Source of the DNA: Tissierellales bacterium
GTDB taxonomy: Bacteria > Bacillota > Clostridia > Tissierellales > JASKZW01
Length of the DNA: 25,947 nucleotides
Direction of reading: 5' to 3'
NCBI GenBank assembly: GCA_030152145.1
Contig: JASLIL010000079.1
Span: forward strand, 1-25,947
Within the stretch, counting starts at the first letter, position 1; each line of letters begins with the position of its first letter. Shown piece after piece: positions 16,336 through 23,637 of the stretch. Below the pieces are notes generated by a model, which saw only the letters and a list, made by a program, of their open reading frames with translations, had not been told where the DNA came from and did no database searches. The position numbers and the translations under genes were made by a program.

Positions 16336-17547
16336 ATGACTATTATTGTTCAAAAGTTTGGAGGAACTTCTGTAGCTACAGAAGATAGTAGAAAAAGAGT
16401 TATAGATAAGATAGTAGAAAGAAAAGAAGAAGGCTATGATATTGTAGTAGTAGTTTCAGCTATAGGAAGGTCAGGGGATCCCTATGCTACTGATACATTA
16501 AAGTCTATAGTGGATGAGGATGCTATAAGTAAGGCTGAGCTAGACCTACTCATATCTTGTGGAGAGGTAATATCATCTATTGTTTTAAGTAATGAGCTAA
16601 AGCTTAAGGGCTTAGAAACAGTGGTTCTAACAGGAGCTAATATCGGAATCATTACTGATAATAATTATGGAAGTAGCAATATAATAGATTTTGATAAAAC
16701 AAATATAGAGTCTGGCTTAAATAAGGGTAAGGTTGTAGTAGTAGCTGGTTTTCAAGGTTCTACCCTAGATGGGAATATTACTACCTTGGGTAGAGGTGGC
16801 AGTGATATATCTGCTTCTGTTATAGGTGGCTACCTTGCTGCTGACTTTGTTGAAATCTATACTGATGTAGATGGGGTTATGACAGCAGATCCAAGAATAG
16901 TTAAGGATGCCAGGGTTATAGATACCATGTGCTACTCTGAGGTGTCCCAGTTAGCTGAAGATGGGGCTAAGGTAATCCATCCTAAGGCTATAGATATAGC
17001 TCAAAGGTTTGATGTCCCTATATTAATAAGAAATACATATAGTGATAGCCAGGGTACCTATATAGAAGAGATAAATATGGATTACCTGTCTAATAGGTTA
17101 AAGCTTTCTAGCGATAAGATCATGTCGGCTATTACCTATAAGAAGGGGAGAGTTCAAGTTAATTTAAAACTAGAAGATTCCAAGGTTATGAATAAGCTTA
17201 TGAAAGATTTTGTAAGAAATGACATTAGTCTTGATTTAATTAACTTTTTTAAGGAATCAAAGGTATTTACTATAGATGAGGACAAACTTTCTATTACTAA
17301 GGGGATTTTAGATAGGTATCAGTTAAAATATGAAATTCTAGAAAAATGTTGTAAGATTAGCTGCATTGGCTATAAAATGCGAGGGGTTCCAGGAGTTATG
17401 GCAGATATATTTGAAGCCTTAATGGTTCAGGATATAGATATACTTCAGTCTTCAGACTCACATAATACAATATGGTGCTTGATAGAAGAAAAAAATCTTA
17501 ACAAGGCCTTACAGTCCCTTCACACTAGATTTAGACTACATGAGTAA
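16336..17547 (+). CDS. dapG: Aspartate kinase, DapG type
   Basis: First step of the aspartate pathway (lysine, diaminopimelate, threonine, methionine): ATP-dependent phosphorylation of aspartate. 403 residues, matching B. subtilis DapG (~404). Motifs: KFGGTS (7-12), VVVVSAIGRSGDPYATD, very similar to DapG, TLGRGGSD (150-157), and YTDVDGVMTADPR. Two C-terminal ACT domains (~265-400, one with GYKMRGVPGVMADIFEAL) imply feedback control; in B. subtilis this isozyme answers to meso-diaminopimelate. The start ATG follows GGGTGA by 4 bases. It lies directly before ftsK, as if the B. subtilis dapG-dapA-rnjB-tepA-spoIIIE stretch had collapsed. The isozyme assignment is a little less certain than the family. 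Confidence 0.92.
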   Translation: MTIIVQKFGGTSVATEDSRKRVIDKIVERKEEGYDIVVVVSAIGRSGDPYATDTLKSIVDEDAISKAELDLLISCGEVISSIVLSNELKLKGLETVVLTGANIGIITDNNYGSSNIIDFDKTNIESGLNKGKVVVVAGFQGSTLDGNITTLGRGGSDISASVIGGYLAADFVEIYTDVDGVMTADPRIVKDARVIDTMCYSEVSQLAEDGAKVIHPKAIDIAQRFDVPILIRNTYSDSQGTYIEEINMDYLSNRLKLSSDKIMSAITYKKGRVQVNLKLEDSKVMNKLMKDFVRNDISLDLINFFKESKVFTIDEDKLSITKGILDRYQLKYEILEKCCKISCIGYKMRGVPGVMADIFEALMVQDIDILQSSDSHNTIWCLIEEKNLNKALQSLHTRFRLHE

Positions 17548-17575
17548 AAATGAATTTTAGAATAGGGGTGATGCT

Positions 17576-19780
17576 TTGAAATCTAACAAAAAAAAGAAGA
17601 AAGTTAAGAAGACTGGCTATGATAATCTAGGGCCTATACTTATGATGTTTTTAGGTACAATATCTTTTATTAGCCTTATAAGTTCTAAGATGGGTTTATT
17701 GGGGGAGGCTCTCAAGAAAAGCTTGTTTTTTGCTGCTGGTTTTGGTGCCTATATTTTGCCAATCCTACTTATATATATTGGTATTAAAAAATTCAAGGGG
17801 AAAAGTGAATTTAAATCTATAGTTTATTTGCTGGTATTATTTATTTGTTTTTTACTATTAGTAGATATTAGTAACAATAAGGTTATGGATAGTTTCAGGG
17901 AAAGAGTTTTAAAAAGTCTAGAATATTCAAAGGATGGCTTGGGTGCTGGACTTATAGGATCTTCTTTAGCCTATTTAAGTTTAAAGTTATTTGGTTCCAT
18001 AGGAAGCTATATCCTTATATTTACTACTACCCTAATAGGAGTCCTTCACTTAACAGAAATAGATTTAAAATCTGGCTTGATATCTTTTAAAGACAAGCTG
18101 GTAACTTATATTAAGAAGCTTAAAGAAAGTTCGTCTAAGCTAGGATCTAAACTCTCATCAGAAAAGCCTAAAAAAGAAAAGGTAAAAAAAGAGAAGAAGG
18201 CTACGAGAAATGACCTAGAGGTTATAGACTATAAGTCAGAGAATCCTAAAAAAGAAGATAGGTTAGAAGATATAATCATAAGTGATTATTCAGAAAGAGA
18301 AATAAAAAAGAACTTAAGGGAGAAACCCGAAGAATCCAGAAAGCCTGAAGATCAAGAAAAAGCAGAATATGTTTTTCCTGACCTCGATCTTTTGAAAGAC
18401 CGAGAAAAAGAGTATAAGAAAGACATGGAAAGTTCAATGGTCAAGGCTAGTTCTATAAATGAAACCATGGATAACTTTGGTATAGATGCTCAGGTTAAAA
18501 AAATTAATAGGGGGCCTAGCATTACCTGTTATGAGTTAGAACCAGCTCCAGGAGTTAAGGTTAGTAAAATTTTAAGTTTGACTGATGATTTGGCACTGGC
18601 GTTGGCTACTTCTGATATTCGTATAGAAGCTCCTATTCCAGGAAAAGCAGCTATAGGTATAGAAGTACCAAATGATATTCAGGAGGCTGTTTATTTAAAG
18701 GAGCTGCTTCAAAGCAAAGACTATGGAGACTATGAAGGGGATCTACCTCTTGTTTTAGGTAAGGATATATCAGGCAAGCCTTTAATATCTTCTATAGATA
18801 AGATGCCCCACCTTTTAATAGCAGGAGCTACTGGTTCGGGAAAGTCTGTCTGCATTAACTCAATAATAATAAGTATACTCTATAAGGCCAAGCCCAAGGA
18901 TGTAAGACTGCTTCTTATTGACCCTAAGGTAGTTGAACTTAGTGTCTACAATGGCATACCCCATCTTCTACTGCCGGTGGTATCTAAAGCAAAAGATGCT
19001 ACATTTGCCTTGAAGTGGGCTGTAGATGAGATGGAAAAAAGATATGAAGCTTTTGCAGAAAAGGGAGTTAGGGATATAAAGTCATTTAACAAGTGGGCCC
19101 TAGACAACAATGAGGAAACAATGGAGAAAATAGTTATAATCATTGATGAGTTGGCTGACCTTATGATGGTTGCAGCTCAAGAAATAGAGGATTATATATG
19201 CAGACTAGCACAGATGGCTAGGGCTGCAGGTATGCATCTTATAGTAGCAACTCAAAGGCCTTCAGTTGATGTTATAACAGGTACAATTAAGGCCAATATA
19301 CCTTCTAGGATTTCTTTTTCAGTTTCATCACAAATAGATTCAAGAACCATACTAGATATGGCTGGAGCAGAGAAACTTTTAGGCAGGGGAGACATGCTCT
19401 TCTATCCATCAAGTTACTCAAAGCCTAAGAGAATTCAGGGAGCCTTTATAGATGATGATGAGGTTTATGATGTAGTGGAGTTCCTTAAGAGTCAAAATAA
19501 GAGCTCCTATAATAAAGAAGTTTTAGAAGAAATAGAAGAAAAAAGATCAATGGAAACAGATGAGTCTAAAGATGAGCTTTACAATCCAGCCTTAAGATTA
19601 GTTGTGGAGGAAAACCAGGCCTCGATCTCCTTCCTGCAAAGAAAACTTAGCATAGGCTACAATAGGGCTGCTAGGATTATTGATCAGCTAGAAGCAGCTG
19701 GTATAGTAGGAGGTCATGAAGGAAATAAGGCTAGGAACATATTAATAAGTCCTAGTGATATAGAAAATTATTTAAATTAG
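17576..19780 (+). CDS. ftsK: DNA translocase FtsK/SpoIIIE
   Basis: Membrane-anchored hexameric DNA pump that clears chromosome from the septum and, in spore formers, moves DNA into the forespore. 734 residues. N-terminal hydrophobic helices lie around 16-38, 46-66, 80-96 and 120-155. A Lys/Glu-rich linker runs to ~275, followed by the alpha domain and the RecA-like beta domain with Walker A GATGSGKS (417-424) and Walker B IIIDELADLM (Asp524). The C-terminal gamma winged helix (~650-730, KLSIGYNRAARIIDQL) recognises polar DNA sequences. The TTG start follows AGGGGTGA by 4 bases. Sequence alone does not separate FtsK from SpoIIIE. It is separated from pgsA by 14 bases. Confidence 0.95.
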   Translation: MKSNKKKKKVKKTGYDNLGPILMMFLGTISFISLISSKMGLLGEALKKSLFFAAGFGAYILPILLIYIGIKKFKGKSEFKSIVYLLVLFICFLLLVDISNNKVMDSFRERVLKSLEYSKDGLGAGLIGSSLAYLSLKLFGSIGSYILIFTTTLIGVLHLTEIDLKSGLISFKDKLVTYIKKLKESSSKLGSKLSSEKPKKEKVKKEKKATRNDLEVIDYKSENPKKEDRLEDIIISDYSEREIKKNLREKPEESRKPEDQEKAEYVFPDLDLLKDREKEYKKDMESSMVKASSINETMDNFGIDAQVKKINRGPSITCYELEPAPGVKVSKILSLTDDLALALATSDIRIEAPIPGKAAIGIEVPNDIQEAVYLKELLQSKDYGDYEGDLPLVLGKDISGKPLISSIDKMPHLLIAGATGSGKSVCINSIIISILYKAKPKDVRLLLIDPKVVELSVYNGIPHLLLPVVSKAKDATFALKWAVDEMEKRYEAFAEKGVRDIKSFNKWALDNNEETMEKIVIIIDELADLMMVAAQEIEDYICRLAQMARAAGMHLIVATQRPSVDVITGTIKANIPSRISFSVSSQIDSRTILDMAGAEKLLGRGDMLFYPSSYSKPKRIQGAFIDDDEVYDVVEFLKSQNKSSYNKEVLEEIEEKRSMETDESKDELYNPALRLVVEENQASISFLQRKLSIGYNRAARIIDQLEAAGIVGGHEGNKARNILISPSDIENYLN

Positions 19781-19794
19781 AATGGAGAGATTTT

Positions 19795-20331
19795 ATGAAT
19801 TTACCAAACAAGATAACTATTGGTAGGATCCTTATGATACCAATATTTATGTTTACATTTTTATCAGATAAGGTTCCTTATGGCCAAACCATAGGGGCAG
19901 TTATATTTGCAATAGCTGCCTTCACTGATGGCCTAGATGGACATATAGCAAGAAGTAGAAATCAAATTACAACTTTTGGAAAGTTTATGGATCCGCTTGC
20001 AGATAAGTTATTGACATCAGCAGCCTTTATATCTCTAGTTGAGGTAGGTAAGGTAAAGGCTTGGGTAGTAATACTTATTTTAGCCAGAGAGTTTTTTATA
20101 ACAGGCTTTAGGACTCTTGCGGTTTCAGAAGGAATAACTATAGCAGCATCTAAACTTGGAAAAATAAAAACAGTTACACAAATATTAGCTATAATCTTAC
20201 TTATGACAGATGGCTTGTTTTTTAGTTTTCCCATAGATCAGATCATGCTTTATTTAGCTCTTTTCTTTACCTTGGTATCAGGATTTGATTATATATATAA
20301 AAACAAAGCAGTTTTTAAAAATGAATTTTAA
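19795..20331 (+). CDS. pgsA: CDP-diacylglycerol-glycerol-3-phosphate 3-phosphatidyltransferase
   Basis: Makes phosphatidylglycerophosphate, the committed step to phosphatidylglycerol and cardiolipin. 178 residues, a typical PgsA with about six membrane helices. The N-terminal LPNKITIGRI is typical. The full CDP-alcohol phosphatidyltransferase signature is present: DGLDGHIAR, then GKFMDPLAD, giving Asp45, Asp48, Asp66 and Asp70 at the required spacing. The ribosome-binding site is GGAGAG about 5 bases before the ATG. The pgsA-cinA-recA order is common in Firmicutes; rimO, often found just before pgsA in Clostridia, is not here. Confidence 0.95.
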   Translation: MNLPNKITIGRILMIPIFMFTFLSDKVPYGQTIGAVIFAIAAFTDGLDGHIARSRNQITTFGKFMDPLADKLLTSAAFISLVEVGKVKAWVVILILAREFFITGFRTLAVSEGITIAASKLGKIKTVTQILAIILLMTDGLFFSFPIDQIMLYLALFFTLVSGFDYIYKNKAVFKNEF

Positions 20332-20345
20332 TAGTAGGTGAAAAA

Positions 20346-21488
20346 ATGAATAGTGAAATTATAACAACAGGATCAGAATTAATGAATGGTTCAACCTTAG
20401 ATACAAATAGCAACTATATAATGACGGGACTATACAGGGTTGGAATAGAAACTGACTATAGTATATCTATACCTGATGACCTTGAGATAATGAAGAAAAC
20501 CATTAGAGATTCAATATCAAGGGCTAGGTATGTTTATATTATAGGTGGCCTAGGGCCAACAGATGATGATATGACTGAGGAAATTGTTAGGGCTGTTATT
20601 GAAGAAAATTTTAGTGAGGACCTAAAAGAAGAAAACTTTTTTAGTATAAAAAATCATTTGGGCACAGCAGATGGAGTGAGAATAAGTTCTGAAAACAAGG
20701 ATGTGTTTTTGTTGCCAGGACCTCCTAGAGAGATGAAGCCTATGTTTGATGAAAGTTTGGATTATATAAAAACAAAACTAGATGTAGAAATGGTTATAGA
20801 GACTATTAACTGTATAGGTTTAGGAGAGTCCTATATAGAACCCGTACTAAAGGAGATCAGTAGGGAGGGTGTGGAACTTTTAACCTATCCAAAGGATTTA
20901 AGGGTTGATGTTCAAGTAAAGTATAAAAAAAGCTTGCCTAAAGAAGAGGTGGAGTCCCTATACAATGACTTTAATGCTAAACTAGGCCATATAGTTTATG
21001 GTTATAATCATAAGAATCTTGAGAGTATCTTGGTTCAAGAACTGATTACTAGGAATGAGACAGTTTCTATAGCTGAATCTTGCACAGGTGGTTTGGTTGC
21101 AGATAAGATTACAGATATAGCAGGAGCTAGTAATGTTTTAAAGGAATCTTATATTACCTATAGTAAGGAGGCTAAGTCTAAAATATTAAATATAGACAGT
21201 AGTTTAATCCAAGAGTTTGGAGTTGTTAGTAGGGAAACTGCTGAAGCTATGGTTAAGGGACTTAGTAATCTTAGTGAAAGTCATCTGTGCCTATCTATTA
21301 CAGGAGTGGCTGGACCTGGCCAGGATGGAGATGGCAATCCTGAAGGTTTAGTTTATATTGGGGTTAAGTATAGAGACAAGCTATATGTTTTAGAGAAGAC
21401 ATTTAAAGGAAATAGGAAGACTATAAAAAGTCTGGCAAGTAAGCAAGCTTTAATTGAAGCAATTAAAACTTTAAGAAGCTATAGTTAA
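20346..21488 (+). CDS. cinA: CinA family protein (competence/damage-inducible; nucleotide salvage)
   Basis: Two-domain protein of 380 residues, slightly shorter than the usual ~410. The N-terminal MoaB-like domain (COG1058 type) has ITTGSELMNG at the start, GGLGPTDDDMTEE and LLPGPPREM; in studied homologues it carries ADP-ribose pyrophosphatase activity. The C-terminal PncC-like domain (~residue 220 on) has ESCTGGLVADKI and SITGVAGPGQDGDG, the NMN deamidase motifs. It likely acts in pyridine nucleotide salvage. AGGTGA lies 4 bases before the ATG. It sits immediately before the recA promoter; I saw no terminator between, so some read-through into recA is possible. Confidence 0.93.
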   Translation: MNSEIITTGSELMNGSTLDTNSNYIMTGLYRVGIETDYSISIPDDLEIMKKTIRDSISRARYVYIIGGLGPTDDDMTEEIVRAVIEENFSEDLKEENFFSIKNHLGTADGVRISSENKDVFLLPGPPREMKPMFDESLDYIKTKLDVEMVIETINCIGLGESYIEPVLKEISREGVELLTYPKDLRVDVQVKYKKSLPKEEVESLYNDFNAKLGHIVYGYNHKNLESILVQELITRNETVSIAESCTGGLVADKITDIAGASNVLKESYITYSKEAKSKILNIDSSLIQEFGVVSRETAEAMVKGLSNLSESHLCLSITGVAGPGQDGDGNPEGLVYIGVKYRDKLYVLEKTFKGNRKTIKSLASKQALIEAIKTLRSYS

Positions 21489-21501
21489 GAATTTAATTAT
21501 A

Positions 21502-21515
21502 TGATATAATATAAT
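21502..21515 (+). promoter_or_regulatory. recA promoter, extended -10
   Basis: TGATATAAT (21502-21510) is a perfect extended -10, and a second overlapping TATAAT lies at 21510-21515. The -35 is weak (TTAAGA at 21485-21490, 14 bases from the first -10 and 19 from the second), which fits an extended -10 promoter. It is in the 79-base gap between cinA and recA, just upstream of the LexA box. Confidence 0.65.
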
Positions 21516-21523
21516 TAAATAAA

Positions 21524-21537
21524 AGAACATATGTTTA
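21524..21537 (+). promoter_or_regulatory. LexA (SOS) box at recA
   Basis: AGAACATATGTTTA contains a perfect 10-base palindrome AACATATGTT and agrees with the Firmicute LexA consensus CGAACATATGTTCG at 11 of 14 positions, including both GAAC/GTT half-site cores. It begins 9-14 bases downstream of the -10 hexamers, over the expected transcription start, where LexA would block initiation. recA is the classic LexA target in Bacillus. lexA itself is not in this window. Confidence 0.8.
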
Positions 21538-21551
21538 CTGAAAGGTGGTGG

Positions 21552-21561
21552 CCCTTAAGGG
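21552..21561 (+). promoter_or_regulatory. Palindrome overlapping the recA ribosome-binding site
   Basis: CCCTTAAGGG is a perfect 10-base palindrome whose right half is part of the AAGGGG (21557-21562) ribosome-binding site, 5 bases before the recA ATG. With no loop it cannot form a tight intramolecular hairpin of full length, but the upstream GGTGGTGGCCC can also pair with parts of it. Any regulatory effect is speculative. Confidence 0.25.
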
Positions 21562-21567
21562 GATGAG

Positions 21568-22593
21568 ATGAGTGATTATGAAGAAAGAAAAAAAGTTTTA
21601 GATATAGCTATCAATCAAATTGAGAAGCAGTTTGGAAAGGGTTCAATTATGGTATTAGGGGATCAGGATATACAGGATATAGAGATTATACCTACAGGTT
21701 CCTTGGGATTAGATATAGCTTTAGGTATTGGTGGACTTCCTAGAGGAAGAATAGTTGAAATATATGGTCCAGAATCATCTGGTAAGACTACAGTTGCCTT
21801 ACATGTAGTGGCTGAGGCTCAGAAAAAAGGTGGTATAGCTGCCTTTATAGACGCAGAACATGCTTTGGATCCTATATATGCAAAGAGATTAGGAGTTGAC
21901 ACTGATAATCTAATTGTATCTCAACCAGATACAGGAGAGCAGGGCTTGGAAATAACAGAAGCGCTGGTTAGAAGTGGTGCTGTTGATATTGTTGTAGTAG
22001 ACTCTGTAGCAGCTTTAGTACCTAAGGCTGAGATTGAGGGGGAAATGGGAGATAGCCATGTTGGTTTACAGGCTAGGTTAATGTCTCAGGCTTTAAGAAA
22101 ATTAGCAGGTGCTATAAATAAATCCAATGCTACTGTTATATTTATTAACCAATTAAGAGAAAAGGTTGGAATCATGTTTGGAAATCCAGAAACAACCACT
22201 GGTGGTAGGGCTCTTAAGTTTTATTCTAGTGTTAGACTTGATGTAAGACGAATAGAGACTATAAAACAAGGGGATAATATGATTGGTAATAGAACTAGGG
22301 TTAAGGTTGTGAAAAATAAGGTTGCACCTCCATTCAAACAGGCTGAATTTGATATAATGTATGGAGAAGGTATATCTAGAGCTGGAAATATACTAGATAC
22401 AGCTGCTGATGCTGATATTATAAATAAGTCAGGTTCTTGGTATAGCTATGGTGAACATAAGCTTGGACAGGGACGTGAAAATGCTAAGAACTTCTTAACA
22501 GATAATCCAGAAATTATGGAAGAGGTTGAACTTAAGGTAAGAGAAGAGTATGGATTGGTTAAGTCTAATAAAGAAGAAACTGAAGAAGAATAG
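21568..22593 (+). CDS. recA: Recombinase RecA
   Basis: ATP-dependent strand-exchange protein of homologous recombination and co-protease for LexA in the SOS response. 341 residues, normal length. Walker A is GPESSGKT (67-74), Walker B is IVVVDSVAAL (~residues 144-153), and the L2 DNA-binding loop contains IMFGNPETTTGG. The acidic C-terminus (SNKEETEEE) is typical. The start ATG has AAGGGG 5 bases upstream. It has its own promoter and LexA box. rny (RNase Y), often the next gene in Firmicutes, is replaced by a hairpin and the Mre11/Rad50-like genes. Confidence 0.99.
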   Translation: MSDYEERKKVLDIAINQIEKQFGKGSIMVLGDQDIQDIEIIPTGSLGLDIALGIGGLPRGRIVEIYGPESSGKTTVALHVVAEAQKKGGIAAFIDAEHALDPIYAKRLGVDTDNLIVSQPDTGEQGLEITEALVRSGAVDIVVVDSVAALVPKAEIEGEMGDSHVGLQARLMSQALRKLAGAINKSNATVIFINQLREKVGIMFGNPETTTGGRALKFYSSVRLDVRRIETIKQGDNMIGNRTRVKVVKNKVAPPFKQAEFDIMYGEGISRAGNILDTAADADIINKSGSWYSYGEHKLGQGRENAKNFLTDNPEIMEEVELKVREEYGLVKSNKEETEEE

Positions 22594-22630
22594 AAAATAA
22601 TTCTCCAATTTTATATTGGAGAATTATTTT
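22594..22630 (+). terminator. Hairpin between recA and the SbcD-like gene
   Basis: A perfect 16-bp inverted repeat (22594-22609 with 22615-22630) around a TTTAT loop, starting on the base after the recA stop. The left arm starts AAAATAATT and the right arm ends AATTATTTT, so it could act as an intrinsic terminator in either direction, although the U-tract is part of the stem and not a clean run. The next gene's ribosome-binding site begins 3 bases after it, leaving no room for a separate promoter. Confidence 0.7.
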
Positions 22631-22644
22631 ATAAGGAGAATATT

Positions 22645-23637
22645 ATGAAAATACTATATTTTACAGATACTCACATAAGGGGTAGCTCACCTAAAAATAG
22701 ACTGGATGATTTTACCGAAAGCTTGGAAGCTAAATTTCTTGAAGTATTTGATATAGCTAGATCTAGAGATGTTGACTATATTTTTCATGGTGGGGATTTA
22801 TTTGATAGGCCAGATGTGTCTGTTTCAATAGTTTCTAAGTTTGCAGAACTTTTAAATGAAGTTAATATACCTATATATGCCATCTGTGGTAACCATGATG
22901 TCTTTGGCTATAATCCAAAGACATCTAATAGGAGCATGATTGGTCTTTTGGATTCTGTAAGACTTCTTTCTATTATTGATGAAGGGGAAAAAGTTATTCT
23001 GGAAAAAAATGGGGTTAAGATTCAACTAACGGGCCAGCCCTATGTATATGGTATGGATAGCTTCAATCAAAATAAATATATAGTTAAGGATAGAGATGAA
23101 GATGTTAACTTTGCCATTCATCTAGTCCATGGAATGCTTTTAGATAAACCCTTTATAGATGGAGTTGATTATAGTTTGATAGAGGATATAGCAGGGGAGA
23201 CTTTGGCAGATGTAACCTTATGTGGACACTATCACCTAGGTTATAATACAGTAGAGTTAAATAATAAGTACTTTATAAATCCTGGCAGTCTAGTTAGGCT
23301 AACTAACTCTATTCATGAGTTAAAGAGAAGGCCCAAGATTATTATCTTGGATCTTGATGACAAGCTGTCAATAGAGGAGATCTATTTAAAATCTGCTAAA
23401 TTAGGGGAAAAAGTTTTGAATAAAAAAGACCTAACCTCAATAGAAGTTTTAGAGGCCCAAATCTATGAGTTTAAGCAGACCATTAGTAATTCTATAAATT
23501 TTGATAAGATGGATGTAAATGATATTTTAATTGAAATTGCTTCAGCAGAAGCAGTTGATGATAAGGTAAAAGAAGAAGCCTTAAGAAGAATTAGCAAGGT
23601 TCAAATGTCTAGGAGTGATTACCATGAAATATATTAA
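22645..23637 (+). CDS. Mre11/SbcD-like metallophosphoesterase (DNA double-strand-break nuclease subunit)
   Basis: Predicted two-metal nuclease subunit of an SbcCD/Mre11-Rad50 complex. 330 residues, shorter than typical SbcD (~380-400). All five calcineurin-like phosphoesterase motifs are visible: DTH (Asp8, His10), GGDLFDRPD (Asp51), GNHD (Asn83, His84), LVHG (His162) and GHYH (His195, His197). The region after ~230 would be the capping and Rad50-binding part. The ATG has AAGGAG 6 bases upstream. Its end overlaps the next gene by 14 bases, so nuclease and ATPase half are translationally coupled. Fold and motifs are secure; partner and DNA-repair role are inferred from context. It follows recA with only a hairpin between. 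Confidence 0.87.
   Translation: MKILYFTDTHIRGSSPKNRLDDFTESLEAKFLEVFDIARSRDVDYIFHGGDLFDRPDVSVSIVSKFAELLNEVNIPIYAICGNHDVFGYNPKTSNRSMIGLLDSVRLLSIIDEGEKVILEKNGVKIQLTGQPYVYGMDSFNQNKYIVKDRDEDVNFAIHLVHGMLLDKPFIDGVDYSLIEDIAGETLADVTLCGHYHLGYNTVELNNKYFINPGSLVRLTNSIHELKRRPKIIILDLDDKLSIEEIYLKSAKLGEKVLNKKDLTSIEVLEAQIYEFKQTISNSINFDKMDVNDILIEIASAEAVDDKVKEEALRRISKVQMSRSDYHEIY

Noticed and set aside
23615..23623. GTG 23615 as the start of the Rad50 N-half
   Set aside because: The AGGAG site at 23611-23615 overlaps this codon; the ATG at 23624 has an 8-base spacer and gives a natural N-terminus.
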